Assembly (NCBI RefSeq): GCF_000935215.1
Contig: NZ_JXXD01000240.1
Span: 1 to 64,000 of the forward strand
Direction: 5' to 3'
Length of the DNA: 64,000 nt
DNA from: Stutzerimonas stutzeri
Lineage (GTDB): Bacteria; Pseudomonadota; Gammaproteobacteria; Pseudomonadales; Pseudomonadaceae
Positions 24,152 through 36,844 of this stretch are shown here, piece by piece; positions within the stretch are counted from its first letter, which is position 1; every line of letters begins with the position of its first letter. Under the pieces are notes generated by a model that was given only the letters and a program-made list of their open reading frames with translations, was not told the origin of the DNA and ran no database searches. A program made the position numbers and the translations under genes.

Positions 24152-27100
24152 CTACGATCCTTGCTCATTGGGCGCCAGCCGCTCGAGCAGCGCTTCCAGC
24201 GTATTGAAGCGTTCCTCCGGGCGTTCCATCGGCACCTGGAATTTGAACAGCGTGGCGCCTTCGAACTTGTAGCGATTCGGCTGACTCTGGATCAGCTTGA
24301 TCAGCACCATCGGGTCGACCGAGGTGTCGGCCGAGAACTCGATGCGCCCACCCTGCGGGCCTGCGTCGATCTTGGTAATGCCGAGCTTTTCCGCCTGCAG
24401 CTTGAGCAGCGTCAGGCGCACCAGGTTCTTCGTCGGTTCCGGTAGCAGGCCGAAGCGGTCGATCATCTCCACCTGCAGTTCTTTCAGCCCGTCTTCGTCG
24501 GCCGCATTGGCAATGCGCTTGTAGAGGATCAGGCGGGCATGCACATCCGGCAGGTAGTCTTCCGGGATCAGGGCTGCCAGGCGCAGGTTGATTTCCGGCC
24601 CGCCGCCGAGCGGCTGCTCCAGATTCGGCTGCTCGCCCTTGCGGATCGCCTTGACCGCGCGCTCGAGCATTTCCATATAAAGGGTGAAGCCAACCGCCTG
24701 GATCTGCCCGCTCTGACCCTCGCCGAGCAGCTCGCCGGCGCCGCGGATTTCCAGGTCGTGGGTGGCGAGGACAAAGCCTGCACCGAGGTCCTGGGCATTG
24801 GCGATGGCTTCCAGGCGCTTCTGCGCGTCATCGGTCATTGCCTTGCGGGTCGGGGTCAGCAGATAGGCATAGGCTTGGTGGTGGCTACGGCCTACCCGGC
24901 CACGCAGCTGGTGCAGCTGCGCCAGGCCGAACTTGTCGGCGCGCTCGATGATGATGGTGTTGGCGCTGGGCACGTCGATGCCGGTTTCGATAATGGTCGA
25001 GGCCACCAGCACGTTGAAACGCTTGTGGTAGAAGTCGCTCATGACCTGTTCGAGGTCACGCTCGCGCATTTGCCCGTGGCCGATCGCGACGCGTGCCTCC
25101 GGCACCAGTGCCTGCAGGTCGGCGGCGCATTTCTCGATGGTCTTCACATCGTTGTGCAGGTAATAGACCTGGCCGCCGCGCAACAGCTCGCGCAGCAGCG
25201 CCTCCTTGATCACGGTGTTCTGCTGTTCCATGACGAAGGTGCGAACCGACAGCCGGCGCGCCGGCGGCGTGGCGATGATCGACAGGTCGCGCATGCCGGC
25301 GATGGACATGTTCAGCGTGCGTGGAATCGGCGTGGCGGTCAGCGTGAGAATGTCCACCTCGCTGCGCAGCGCCTTGAGCTGTTCCTTCTGACGCACGCCG
25401 AAACGGTGTTCCTCATCGATGATGACCAGGCCCAGGTTGCTGAACTTGACGTCATCCTGCAGCAGCTTGTGGGTGCCGATGAGAATGTCGATCTTGCCCT
25501 CGGCAAGCTCGGCGATAGCGTTCTGCACTTCCTTGGCGGACTTGAAGCGGCTCATCACCTCGACCCGCACCGGCCAGTCGGCGAAGCGGTCGCGGAAGCT
25601 GTTGTAGTGCTGCTGAGCGAGCAGGGTGGTCGGCACCAGTACGCCAACCTGCCGGCCGCCATGGACGGCGATGAAGGCGGCACGCATGGCTACCTCGGTC
25701 TTGCCAAAGCCGACGTCACCACAGACCAGACGATCCATCGGCTTGGCCGACAGCAGGTCCTCGCGTACCGCGTCGATGGCGGCCTGCTGATCGGGCGTTT
25801 CTTCGAACGGAAAGCCTGCGGCGAACGTTTCGTAGTCGACCTGCGGGTCCTTGAAGGCATAACCCTCGCGTGCGGCGCGGCGGGCGTAAATATCCAGCAG
25901 CTCGGCCGCGACATCGCGGACCTGCTCGGCCGCCTTACGCTTGGCTTTCTGCCAGGTTTCCGAGCCGAGCCGGTGCAGTGGCGCGAGCGCGTCGTCGCTG
26001 CCTGTATAGCGGGCGATCAGGTGCAGGCTGGCGACCGGTACGTAGAGCTTGGCGTCCTCGGCGTACTGCAGCAGCAGGAATTCCTGCGCCTGGCCTTCGA
26101 TCTCCAGGGTGACCAGGCCCTGGTAGCGACCGACACCGTGATCGATGTGCACCACCGGCGAGCCTTCGCGCAGCTCGGTGAGGTTCTTGATGACGTTCTC
26201 GCCACCGTCGCGACTCTTCTCGCGTCGCCGGCGCTGCATGACGCGCTGACCGAACAGCGGGCTTTCCGCAACCAGTGCGACGTCGTCCAGTTGCAGGCCT
26301 TCGTCGAGCGGGGCGATGGTGATCGCCAGGCGCTCCTGGCTGGCGAGGAATTCCTCCCAGCCTTCGACTTCTTGCGGGCGCAGCTTCAGACGGGCGAGCA
26401 GCTCGAGCAATACTTCGCGGCGGCCGGCTGATTCGGCAGTAAACAGCACACGCCCGGCATATTCGTCGAGGAAGCGTCGCAGCTTGCCCAGCGGTTCGCT
26501 CGCCTTGGCCTCGATTGCCAGTTCCGGCAGGGCCTGCGCGGTGAAGCGTTCGCGGCCGATGCCAGGCTCGACATCCTGTTGGCTGGCGACCACACGCGGC
26601 CAGAGCTTGAGCCGAGCGAAGCAATCCTCCACCGGCATGAACAGTTCGGCCGGCGGCAGCAGCGGTCGCTCGGGGTCGACGCGGCGTTCTTCGTAGCGAT
26701 TGCGAACGTCGCTCCAGAACTGCTCGGCGGCCTGCTCGATGCCGGGCAGGGAGAACACCTGGCTGTCTTCAGGCAGGTAGTCGAAAAGCGTCGCGGTTTC
26801 TTCGTAGAACAGCGGTAGGTAATACTCGATGCCCGCTGGGGTGATGCCGGTAGAGAGGTCCTGGTAGATCGGGCAGCGGCGGAAGTCGACGTCGAAACGC
26901 TCGCGGAAACGCGCGCGGAAGCCGGTGACTGCCTCCTTCTTCAGGGGGAACTCGCGTGCTGGCAACAGGCGGATCGACTCGACCTTGTCGATCGAGCGCT
27001 GGTTCTCCGGATCGAAGGTGCGCAGTGTCTCGATCTCGTCATCGAACAGGTCGATGCGGTAGGGCAGGGGGCTGCCCATGGGGAACAGGTCGATCAACGC

Positions 27101-27598
27101 GCCGCGCACGGCGAACTCGCCGTGCTCGTACACGGTGTCCACGCAGCGATAGCCGGCTGCTTCCAGGCGCAGGCGCATCTGCTCCACATCCAGCTTCTGC
27201 CCGACGTCCAGCACCAGGCTCGAACCCAGCAGGAAGCGCTTTGGCGCCAGCCTGTGTAGGGCGGTGGTGATCGGCACTACCAGCACGCCGTGGCTCAGCT
27301 CCGGTAGCTGGTAGAGGGCGGCAATGCGCTGGGAGACGATGTCCTGGTGCGGCGAGAAGATGTCGTAGGGCAGCGTTTCCCAGTCAGGAAAATGCAATAC
27401 CGCCAGCTGTGGCGCGAAGAAGGCGAGTTCTTCCTGCAGGCGCTCGGCGCTTTGGCTGTCGGCAGTGAGCAGGAGCGTGAAGCGTTTGGCGTTGCTGGCT
27501 GCTTCGGCAATCGCCAGGCTTAGCGCAGCTCCTGGAAGATTGCCCCAATGTTGCTTGCCGCTGGCGGCAGGCAGGGGGGGAAGGCGCAAGACGGACAC
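24152..27598 (-). CDS. mfd: Transcription-repair coupling factor Mfd
   Basis: This 1148-residue protein releases RNA polymerase stalled at DNA lesions and recruits UvrA. The N-terminal third is UvrB-like. The RNA-polymerase-interacting CarD-like domain lies about residues 475-560 (VHIDHGVGRYQGL). The translocase motor has GDVGFGKTEVAMRAA (Walker A), LVIIDEEHRFGVRQKEQ (DEEH box), LTATPIPRTLNMS, and VGRSHHQAYAYL (motif VI). The TRCF domain closes the protein. The length equals that of P. aeruginosa Mfd. The start is GTG at 27598 with only a distant GGAG. It is divergent from gap. Confidence 0.97.
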   Translation of the reverse strand: MSVLRLPPLPAASGKQHWGNLPGAALSLAIAEAASNAKRFTLLLTADSQSAERLQEELAFFAPQLAVLHFPDWETLPYDIFSPHQDIVSQRIAALYQLPELSHGVLVVPITTALHRLAPKRFLLGSSLVLDVGQKLDVEQMRLRLEAAGYRCVDTVYEHGEFAVRGALIDLFPMGSPLPYRIDLFDDEIETLRTFDPENQRSIDKVESIRLLPAREFPLKKEAVTGFRARFRERFDVDFRRCPIYQDLSTGITPAGIEYYLPLFYEETATLFDYLPEDSQVFSLPGIEQAAEQFWSDVRNRYEERRVDPERPLLPPAELFMPVEDCFARLKLWPRVVASQQDVEPGIGRERFTAQALPELAIEAKASEPLGKLRRFLDEYAGRVLFTAESAGRREVLLELLARLKLRPQEVEGWEEFLASQERLAITIAPLDEGLQLDDVALVAESPLFGQRVMQRRRREKSRDGGENVIKNLTELREGSPVVHIDHGVGRYQGLVTLEIEGQAQEFLLLQYAEDAKLYVPVASLHLIARYTGSDDALAPLHRLGSETWQKAKRKAAEQVRDVAAELLDIYARRAAREGYAFKDPQVDYETFAAGFPFEETPDQQAAIDAVREDLLSAKPMDRLVCGDVGFGKTEVAMRAAFIAVHGGRQVGVLVPTTLLAQQHYNSFRDRFADWPVRVEVMSRFKSAKEVQNAIAELAEGKIDILIGTHKLLQDDVKFSNLGLVIIDEEHRFGVRQKEQLKALRSEVDILTLTATPIPRTLNMSIAGMRDLSIIATPPARRLSVRTFVMEQQNTVIKEALLRELLRGGQVYYLHNDVKTIEKCAADLQALVPEARVAIGHGQMRERDLEQVMSDFYHKRFNVLVASTIIETGIDVPSANTIIIERADKFGLAQLHQLRGRVGRSHHQAYAYLLTPTRKAMTDDAQKRLEAIANAQDLGAGFVLATHDLEIRGAGELLGEGQSGQIQAVGFTLYMEMLERAVKAIRKGEQPNLEQPLGGGPEINLRLAALIPEDYLPDVHARLILYKRIANAADEDGLKELQVEMIDRFGLLPEPTKNLVRLTLLKLQAEKLGITKIDAGPQGGRIEFSADTSVDPMVLIKLIQSQPNRYKFEGATLFKFQVPMERPEERFNTLEALLERLAPNEQGS

Positions 27599-27684
27599 GA
27601 GTGGGCGTGGCTCCGATCAAAAAATAGGCCGCCGGGATTGTAACTATCGAGGCGGTTGGCTGTCAGTGTTTCGTCCGCTGCAGA

Positions 27685-27713
27685 TTGCCGGCGCTAGGGT
27701 GCGCCGTCATAAT
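27685..27713 (+). promoter_or_regulatory. Candidate sigma-70 promoter for gap
   Basis: TTGCCG (27685-27690) and CATAAT (27708-27713) are 17 bases apart, giving a start near 27720, about 37 bases before the gap GTG. Confidence 0.45.
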
Positions 27714-27756
27714 GTAGCCCCTTTTCTCAGCCCCTACATGTTGGAAGGAACTGCCC

Positions 27757-29208
27757 GTGACTCAGAAGCCCGACCAGTGTCTTGGTGAATGGATTGACCG
27801 CGAAGCGCTCGCCGAAGCGATGATTCCGCTGATTGGTCAGCTGTATCGCAACAATAACGTGGTGACTTCGATCTACGGCCGTGGCCTGATCAATCGTTCG
27901 GTGATCGCCATCCTCAAGGCACACCGTTTCGCCCGTCACCGCATCGCCGACGAAACCGAGCTGTCGGTGCACGACACCTTCCAGATCCTCAAGACGATGA
28001 GCGAAATGAACCTGGGCGCCGCTTCGGTGGACCTGGGCAAGCTGGTCGCCAAGTACAAGGAAGCGGGCAACGGTCGCAATCTCGAGCAGTTCGTCCGTGA
28101 AGAGCTGGCTGAGGTGGCCGACAAGCGTCACGCTGCAGCTGGTCACAAGGGCACTGACGTGGTTCTCTACGGTTTCGGCCGTATCGGCCGTCTGCTGGCG
28201 CGTATCCTGATCGAGAAAACCGGTGGTGGCGACGGCCTGCGCCTGCGCGCCATCGTCGTGCGCAAGGGCGCGGACAACGATCTGGTCAAGCGTGCCAGCC
28301 TGCTGCGTCGCGACTCGGTGCATGGTCCTTTCGATGGCACCATCACCATCGACGAAGAGAACAGCACCATCACCGCCAACGGCAACCTGATCCAGGTGAT
28401 CTACTCCAACGATCCGTCCTCGGTGGATTACACCCAGTACGGCATCGAGAACGCGCTGCTGGTCGACAACACTGGCAAGTGGCGTGACGCCGAAGGCCTG
28501 GGTCAGCACCTCAAGTGCCCGGGTGTTGCTCGCGTCGTATTGACCGCGCCGGGCAAGGGTGAGCTGAAGAACATCGTGCATGGCATCAACCATGGCGACA
28601 TCACCGCCGATGACAAGATCATCTCCGCTGCATCCTGCACAACCAACGCCATCGTGCCGGTGCTCAAGGCGGTGAACGATCAGTACGGCATCGTCAACGG
28701 TCACGTGGAAACGGTGCATTCGTACACCAACGACCAGAACCTGATCGACAACTTCCACAAGGGCAGTCGTCGTGGTCGCAGCGCTGCGCTGAACATGGTG
28801 ATCACCGAAACGGGTGCCGCCACCGCTGCAGCCAAGGCGCTGCCGGTGCTCAAAGGCAAGCTGACTGGCAACGCGATCCGCGTCCCTACGCCGAACGTGT
28901 CCATGGCAATTCTCAACCTGAACCTGGAGAAGGCCACCAGTCGCGAAGAGATCAACGAGTACCTGCGCCAGATGGCCATGCACTCGGATCTGCAGAAACA
29001 GATCGACTTCGTCAACTCGCAGGAAGTTGTATCCACTGATTTCGTCGGATCGCGCCATGCCGGCGTGGTGGATGCCGAAGCGACCATTTGCAACGACAAC
29101 CGTGTCGTGCTTTACGTCTGGTACGACAACGAGTTCGGCTACAGCTGTCAGGTCGTGCGGGTGATGGAAGACATGGCAGGGGTTAACCCGCCAGCCTTCC
29201 CGCGCTAA
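27757..29208 (+). CDS. gap: Glyceraldehyde-3-phosphate dehydrogenase, long form
   Basis: This 483-residue protein is a phosphorylating GAPDH with an extra N-terminal region of about 130 residues (helical, with NNNVVTSIYGRGLINRS). The NAD fold begins at VVLYGFGRIGRLLARIL. The catalytic cysteine is in AASCTTNAIVPVLKA, the histidine in HVETVHSYTNDQN, and YVWYDNEFGYSCQVVRVM ends the domain. It corresponds to the long Pseudomonas GAPDH (PA3001-like, GapB type) generally linked with gluconeogenesis, distinct from the HexR-controlled glucose-induced Gap. The start is GTG at 27757 after GGAAGGA. A strong terminator follows. Confidence 0.93.
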   Translation: MTQKPDQCLGEWIDREALAEAMIPLIGQLYRNNNVVTSIYGRGLINRSVIAILKAHRFARHRIADETELSVHDTFQILKTMSEMNLGAASVDLGKLVAKYKEAGNGRNLEQFVREELAEVADKRHAAAGHKGTDVVLYGFGRIGRLLARILIEKTGGGDGLRLRAIVVRKGADNDLVKRASLLRRDSVHGPFDGTITIDEENSTITANGNLIQVIYSNDPSSVDYTQYGIENALLVDNTGKWRDAEGLGQHLKCPGVARVVLTAPGKGELKNIVHGINHGDITADDKIISAASCTTNAIVPVLKAVNDQYGIVNGHVETVHSYTNDQNLIDNFHKGSRRGRSAALNMVITETGAATAAAKALPVLKGKLTGNAIRVPTPNVSMAILNLNLEKATSREEINEYLRQMAMHSDLQKQIDFVNSQEVVSTDFVGSRHAGVVDAEATICNDNRVVLYVWYDNEFGYSCQVVRVMEDMAGVNPPAFPR

Positions 29209-29227
29209 ACGCTGCGGACGGTGAAAT

Positions 29228-29261
29228 CGAAACGGGAGCCTCGGCTCCCGTTTCGCTTTTC
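29228..29261 (+). terminator. Rho-independent terminator of gap
   Basis: CGAAACGGGAGC and GCTCCCGTTTCG form a perfect twelve-base stem around a CTCG loop, followed by CTTTTCT. It lies 20 bases after the gap stop. Confidence 0.9.
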
Positions 29262-29388
29262 TGGGCGGTAAGTAATAGCGCGAGCTGCCGGGGTTGAGCG
29301 GCCGAGCGGTGGGCTCGATTTCGTGCGCCGCTAATTTTGCTTCTCTTGTTTCGAGTCAAAAATCCGCAATGCTTGGGTGGTCAGTCAA

Positions 29389-29436
29389 GGTCCGCGACCT
29401 CTATAATCGGGCGGATTTTTTACCTGGGTCCGCGAC
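29389..29436 (+). promoter_or_regulatory. nqr promoter region with paired GGTCCGCGAC repeats
   Basis: The gap between the gap terminator and nqrA (29262-29543) contains a perfect TATAAT at 29402-29407 without a good -35. The ten-base GGTCCGCGAC occurs in direct orientation at 29389-29398 and 29427-29436, one copy on each side of the -10 element. Transcription would start near 29414, leaving a leader of about 130 bases to nqrA. No other feature was seen in this stretch. Confidence 0.45.
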
Positions 29437-29522
29437 ATGGTGTCGCGTCAATAACGTATTGGCGCGCGCGGCGCAATCCTACTTTGCGCCATGCCGCTGG
29501 GCCTGCAAAAAAAGCTTTCTAA

Positions 29523-30881
<1,359 letters not shown>

Positions 30882-30884
30882 GGC

Positions 30885-32096
30885 ATGGGCATTCGCGCAT
30901 TCCTCGACAAGATCGAGCATCATTTCGAAAAAGGCGGCAAGTACGAGAAGTGGTACGCGCTTTACGAAGCGGCCGACACTTTCCTCTATCGTCCCGGCAG
31001 CGTCACCAAGACCACGGCCCACGTGCGCGACGGCATCGACCTCAAGCGCATGATGATCACCGTCTGGATGTGTACCTTCCCGGCGATGTTCTTCGGCATG
31101 TGGAACACCGGCTACCAGGCCAACCTGATCTTCGCGCAGAGCCCTGATCTGCTCGCAGCTCAAGAAGGCTGGCGCTTCGGTCTGATCGGCGCACTGGCGG
31201 GCTTCGATCCGAACAGTCTCTGGGATAACTTCATCCAGGGCGCAGCCTACTTCCTTCCGATCTACGCGGTGACCTTCATCGTCGGTGGGTTCTGGGAAGT
31301 GCTGTTCGCTTCGATCCGCAAGCACGAGGTCAACGAGGGCTTCTTCGTTACATCCGTGCTGTTTGCCCTGATCCTGCCGCCGAGCATTCCGCTGTGGCAG
31401 GTCGCGCTGGGTATCAGCTTCGGCGTGGTAATCGGCAAGGAAATCTTCGGTGGTACCGGCAAGAACTTCCTGAACCCGGCGCTGACTGCGCGGGCGTTCC
31501 TGTTCTTTGCCTACCCGGCACAGATGTCCGGTGACGGCGTCTGGACTGCGGTCGATGGCTATGCCGGCGCAACTGCGCTGAGCCTCGGCTTCGTCGGCGG
31601 TATCGAAAACGTGATCGACAACGGCATCACCTGGATGGACGCCTTCGTCGGTACCATTCATGGCTCGATCGGTGAAACCAGCACGCTGGCGATCTTTATC
31701 GGCGGCGTTATCCTGATCGGTAGCAAGATTGCCTCCTGGCGCATCGTTTCCGGTGTGATGCTCGGCATGATCGGTCTGAGCTTCCTGTTCAACCTGATCG
31801 GTTCGGACACCAACCCGCTGTTCGGCATGCCCTGGTACTGGCACATGGTCGTCGGTGGCTTCGCCTTCGGCATGATCTTCATGGCGACCGACCCGGTGTC
31901 GGCCTCCATGACCAATACCGGCAAGTGGGTGTTCGGCATCCTGATCGGTGTGATGGTCGTGCTGATCCGCGTGGTCAACCCCGCCTTCCCGGAAGGCATG
32001 ATGCTGGCGATCCTGTTCGCCAACCTGTGTGCGCCGCTGATTGACCATTTCGTCATTCAGGCCAATATCAAGCGGAGGCTGGCACGTAATGTCTAG
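30885..32096 (+). CDS. nqrB: Na+-NQR subunit B (FMN-bearing membrane subunit)
   Basis: This 403-residue protein has about ten membrane segments of the NqrB/RnfD type. The flavinylation motif DGYAGATAL supplies the threonine that ApbE loads with [38 protein letters not shown] is the conserved family region. It forms part of the sodium path and the quinone site. It starts three bases after the nqrA stop and overlaps nqrC by eight bases. Confidence 0.96.
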   Translation: MGIRAFLDKIEHHFEKGGKYEKWYALYEAADTFLYRPGSVTKTTAHVRDGIDLKRMMITVWMCTFPAMFFGMWNTGYQANLIFAQSPDLLAAQEGWRFGLIGALAGFDPNSLWDNFIQGAAYFLPIYAVTFIVGGFWEVLFASIRKHEVNEGFFVTSVLFALILPPSIPLWQVALGISFGVVIGKEIFGGTGKNFLNPALTARAFLFFAYPAQMSGDGVWTAVDGYAGATALSLGFVGGIENVIDNGITWMDAFVGTIHGSIGETSTLAIFIGGVILIGSKIASWRIVSGVMLGMIGLSFLFNLIGSDTNPLFGMPWYWHMVVGGFAFGMIFMATDPVSASMTNTGKWVFGILIGVMVVLIRVVNPAFPEGMMLAILFANLCAPLIDHFVIQANIKRRLARNV

Positions 32097-32883
32097 TCAG
32101 AAAGAATCCACCGTTCGCACGCTGACGGTAGCCCTGTTGGTCTGCCTGGTGTGCTCCATCTTCGTGGCTGGCGCCGCCGTGGCGCTTCGCCCGACTCAGC
32201 AGGAAAACCGTCTGCTGGACAAGCAGCGCAGCATCCTGGCGATCGCCGGTCTGGGCGAGGCGGGCATGTCCGGTAATCAGGTCAAGCAGTTGTTCAACGA
32301 GCGCATCGTCGCCCGTCTGGTCGATCTGGAAACCGGCAAGTTCAGCGATGAATTCGAAGCCAAGACCTTCGATCCGCTCGCCGCTGCCAAGGACCCTGCG
32401 CTGTCCCAGGCGCTGCCTGGGGAGCAGGATATTGCCTCGATCAAGCGTCGCGAGCGTTACAGCACCGTTTATATCGTCGAAGGGCAGGGCGAGGGCGAGA
32501 TCGATACGCTGATCCTGCCGGTTCGTGGCTACGGTCTCTGGTCGACGCTCTATGGCTTCATGGCAGTCGAGGGTGACCTGAATACCGTTGCCGGCTTCGG
32601 CTTCTACCAGCACGGTGAAACCCCGGGCCTTGGCGGTGAGGTCGACAATCCGAAGTGGCGCGGCATGTGGCCCGGCAAGGAACTGTACGACGACAACGGC
32701 AAACTGGCGGTGCAGATCGTCAAGGGCGGTGTCGACCCTCAGAGCCCGAAAGCCGACCACCAGGTCGATGCCCTGGCCGGTGCGACCCTGACCAGCAACG
32801 GCGTCAACTCGCTGTTGCACTTCTGGTTGGGCGAGAACGGCTTCGGTCCATTTATCGCTAATCTGCGCGCTGGGGAGGCTTGA
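32089..32883 (+). CDS. nqrC: Na+-NQR subunit C (FMN-bearing periplasmic subunit)
   Basis: This 264-residue protein has one N-terminal membrane span ([22 protein letters not shown]) and a periplasmic FMN-binding domain. The flavin-acceptor motif is [12 protein letters not shown] near residue 226, the target threonine of Apb[18 protein letters not shown] and [11 protein letters not shown] are family signatures. I chose the ATG at 32089, inside the end of nqrB, because it gives the family N-terminus; an earlier start at 32041 would lie in nqrB coding sequence. Confidence 0.95.
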   Translation: MSSQKESTVRTLTVALLVCLVCSIFVAGAAVALRPTQQENRLLDKQRSILAIAGLGEAGMSGNQVKQLFNERIVARLVDLETGKFSDEFEAKTFDPLAAAKDPALSQALPGEQDIASIKRRERYSTVYIVEGQGEGEIDTLILPVRGYGLWSTLYGFMAVEGDLNTVAGFGFYQHGETPGLGGEVDNPKWRGMWPGKELYDDNGKLAVQIVKGGVDPQSPKADHQVDALAGATLTSNGVNSLLHFWLGENGFGPFIANLRAGEA

Positions 32884-32885
32884 TC

Positions 32886-34162
<1,277 letters not shown>

Positions 34163-34177
34163 GGACGGAACGAACTG

Positions 34178-35401
34178 ATGAGTTACGAAATTTTCCTCGC
34201 CATCGGTATGTTCACCGCCATCGTGCTTGCGCTGGTGGTGATCATCCTGGCTGCACGCGCCAAGCTGGTATCCAGCGGTGACGTGTCAATCGAAATCAAC
34301 GGTGAGCGTACGATTACCGTGCCCGCCGGTGGCAAGTTGCTGCAGACCCTGGCCGCCAACAACATCTTCCTCTCGTCAGCCTGTGGTGGCGGCGGTACCT
34401 GCGCGCAGTGCAAGTGCATCGTCGAGAGCGGTGGTGGCGAGATGCTGCCTACCGAGGAGTCGCACTTCACCCGTCGTGAGGCGGGCGAGGGCTGGCGCCT
34501 GTCCTGCCAGACTCCGGTCAAGGCGGACATGAAGATCGAAGTGCCGGAAGAAGTCTTCGGCGTGAAGAAGTGGGAATGCACCGTCGAGTCCAACCCCAAC
34601 GTCGCGACCTTCATCAAGGAACTGACACTCAAGCTGCCGGAAGGCGAGAACGTCGACTTCCGCGCTGGTGGTTATGTGCAGCTCGAGTGCCCGCCGCATG
34701 AAGTGCGTTACCGGGACTTCGACATTCAGGAAGAGTATCGCGGCGACTGGGACAAGTTCGACCAGTGGAAGTACGTGTCGAAGTGCGACGAGACCGTTAT
34801 TCGCGCCTACTCCATGGCGAACTATCCGGAAGAGCGTGGCCTGGTGAAGTTCAACATCCGTATCGCCTCACCGCCGCCAGGCCGTGACGATATTCCGCCG
34901 GGCAAGATGTCATCCTATGTCTTCAGCCTGAAGCCGGGCGACAAGATCACCGTTTACGGACCGTTCGGCGAGTTCTTCGCCAAGGACACCGACGCCGAGA
35001 TGGTGTTCATCGGCGGTGGTGCGGGGATGGCACCGATGCGCTCGCACATCTTCGACCAGCTCAAGCGCCTGAAGTCCAAGCGCAAGATGAGCTTCTGGTA
35101 TGGCGCGCGCTCCATGCGCGAGGCCTTCTACGTGGAAGAGTACGACCAGTTGCAGGCGGAGAATCCGAACTTCCAATGGCATCTGGCCCTGTCCGATCCG
35201 CTGCCGGAAGATAACTGGGATGGCCCGACCGGCTTTATCCACAACGTGCTGTACGAGAACTATCTGAAGGATCATCCGGCTCCGGAAGATTGCGAGTTCT
35301 ACATGTGTGGCCCGCCCATGATGAATGCATCGGTGATCAAGATGCTCACCGACCTCGGCGTCGAGCCGGAGAATATTCTGCTCGACGACTTCGGCGGCTA
35401 G
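34178..35401 (+). CDS. nqrF: Na+-NQR subunit F (NADH-oxidising)
   Basis: This 407-residue protein has an N-terminal membrane anchor, then a plant-type ferredoxin domain ([15 protein letters not shown], with a distal cysteine in WRLSCQTP). An FAD domain ([11 protein letters not shown]) and an NADH domain ([34 protein letters not shown]) follow. It takes electrons from NADH into the complex. It is preceded by AAGGACGGAAC, and the ApbE gene starts one base after its stop. Confidence 0.96.
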   Translation: MSYEIFLAIGMFTAIVLALVVIILAARAKLVSSGDVSIEINGERTITVPAGGKLLQTLAANNIFLSSACGGGGTCAQCKCIVESGGGEMLPTEESHFTRREAGEGWRLSCQTPVKADMKIEVPEEVFGVKKWECTVESNPNVATFIKELTLKLPEGENVDFRAGGYVQLECPPHEVRYRDFDIQEEYRGDWDKFDQWKYVSKCDETVIRAYSMANYPEERGLVKFNIRIASPPPGRDDIPPGKMSSYVFSLKPGDKITVYGPFGEFFAKDTDAEMVFIGGGAGMAPMRSHIFDQLKRLKSKRKMSFWYGARSMREAFYVEEYDQLQAENPNFQWHLALSDPLPEDNWDGPTGFIHNVLYENYLKDHPAPEDCEFYMCGPPMMNASVIKMLTDLGVEPENILLDDFGG

Positions 35402-35402
35402 C

Positions 35403-36455
35403 ATGACCCGAGCGTCACTGCAGGCTCTCCATGCTGTCGTGTACCTCCGGCCCGTCATCGCTGTCGCTCTCGCGGCAGCCCTGACGGGCTGTCTGTTTCA
35501 GGACAGGGTCGAGGTCATCAGCGGCCCAACGATGGGCAGCACCTATACCGTCAAGTACGTAAGCAGCGGCGACGTCCCCTCCAGGGAAGAGCTGCACGGT
35601 GAGGTCGAGGCCATTCTCGGTGACATCGATAAACAGCTGTCCACCTACCGTAGCGATTCCGACGTCGAGCGCTTCAATGCGCTGCCCGCCGGAAGCTGCG
35701 AGCCGATGCCGGATACGGTGCGCGAATTGGTCGCAGCGGGCGATCAGCTATCGGCCGACAGCGATGGCGCGTTCGATCTTACACTCGAGCCATTGCTGAA
35801 CCTTTGGGGCTTCGGTCCGCAAGGTCGTGGCGAACAGGTTCCATCCGCGGCGGATATCGAGGCGGCGCGGGCGTTGACCGGCCATCGGCATCTACGTATC
35901 GATGGCGATCAGTTGTGCAAGACGGTGGCGCTGCAGCTGGACTTCAACAGTATTGCTGCCGGTTATGCGGTTGATCGCGTTGTCGATCGTTTGAAGGCGC
36001 TCGGCGTAGAGAGTTACCTCGTTGAGATCACTGGCGAGCTCAAGGCTGAGGGCCGCAAGCCCGATGATTCACCGTGGCGCATAGCCATTGAAGCGCCCAG
36101 GGATGACCAGCGGGTTGCGCAGAAGATCGTCGAACTCGATGGTCTGGGCGTATCCACCTCCGGCGACTATCGAAACTATTTCGAGCAGGACGGCCGGCGT
36201 TATTCACATACCCTGGACCCGCAAAGCGGCAGACCGATCGAGCATCACCTCGCTGCGGTGACGGTCATCGATAAATCGACTTTGCGTGCTGACGGGTTGT
36301 CTACCGCGTTGATGGTGCTCGGCCCCGAGCGGGGGCTGGCACTGGCAGAGCGTAATGCGATCGCCGCGTTCTTCGTCGTGCGCGAGGGGCAAGGCTTCGT
36401 AACAACGAGCACCAAGGCTTTTGACGAGCTGTTCGGTGCGGGAGTAGAGCAATGA
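35403..36455 (+). CDS. apbE: FAD:protein FMN transferase (ApbE), lipoprotein
   Basis: This 350-residue enzyme attaches FMN covalently to threonines of NqrB and NqrC. A lipoprotein signal ends at LTGC (Cys30), placing it on the periplasmic side. The ApbE signatures are SGPTMGSTYTVKY, the FDLTLEPLLNLWGFGP segment, DFNSIAAGYAVDRV, GELKAEGRKPDDSPWRIAIE, and the HTLDPQSGRPIEHHLAAVTVI metal/FAD motif. Its place directly after nqrF and before nqrM makes this a self-contained assembly operon. Confidence 0.95.
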   Translation: MTRASLQALHAVVYLRPVIAVALAAALTGCLFQDRVEVISGPTMGSTYTVKYVSSGDVPSREELHGEVEAILGDIDKQLSTYRSDSDVERFNALPAGSCEPMPDTVRELVAAGDQLSADSDGAFDLTLEPLLNLWGFGPQGRGEQVPSAADIEAARALTGHRHLRIDGDQLCKTVALQLDFNSIAAGYAVDRVVDRLKALGVESYLVEITGELKAEGRKPDDSPWRIAIEAPRDDQRVAQKIVELDGLGVSTSGDYRNYFEQDGRRYSHTLDPQSGRPIEHHLAAVTVIDKSTLRADGLSTALMVLGPERGLALAERNAIAAFFVVREGQGFVTTSTKAFDELFGAGVEQ

Positions 36456-36679
36456 CTTGGTTACTGGTTTTTCTGGTGATGCTGCTTGTGGTATTCGGCA
36501 TGGCCATCGGCGTGATCATGGGCCGCAAGCCCATCGCGGGTTCCTGCGGGGGTATCGCCAATCTGGGCATCGAGAAGGAGTGCTCCATCTGTGGCGGTAG
36601 CCGCGAGAAGTGCGAAGAAGTGAACGAGGCGAAGAACGCGGGTAACGCCGATCTCGCCTACGACGCCACCAAGCGTTGA
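36452..36679 (+). CDS. nqrM: NqrM, Na+-NQR maturation protein
   Basis: This 75-residue protein has one N-terminal membrane helix (WLLVFLVMLLVVFGMAIGVIM) and a cysteine-rich tail: GSCGG, KECSICGG and a final REKCEE, four cysteines in the family spacing. NqrM (DUF539) is known to be required for assembling the iron centre between NqrD and NqrE. The ATG overlaps the apbE stop (ATGA), marking the end of the nqr operon. Confidence 0.94.
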   Translation: MTWLLVFLVMLLVVFGMAIGVIMGRKPIAGSCGGIANLGIEKECSICGGSREKCEEVNEAKNAGNADLAYDATKR

Positions 36680-36844
36680 TGTGAACCTTTGCGCGTCCAG
36701 GCAGCCCTGAGCGGGCTTGCCTGACCGGGCTCCTGATGGGCACGGCGCGCGCAGAGCTTGAAAGAAGTGGCTGGTTTGCGTCCTTGGACATCGGCGAATT
36801 CGTTGACAGCAGCGGCGTCTCCCGCTGCGTTTTCAGGAGTGTAT

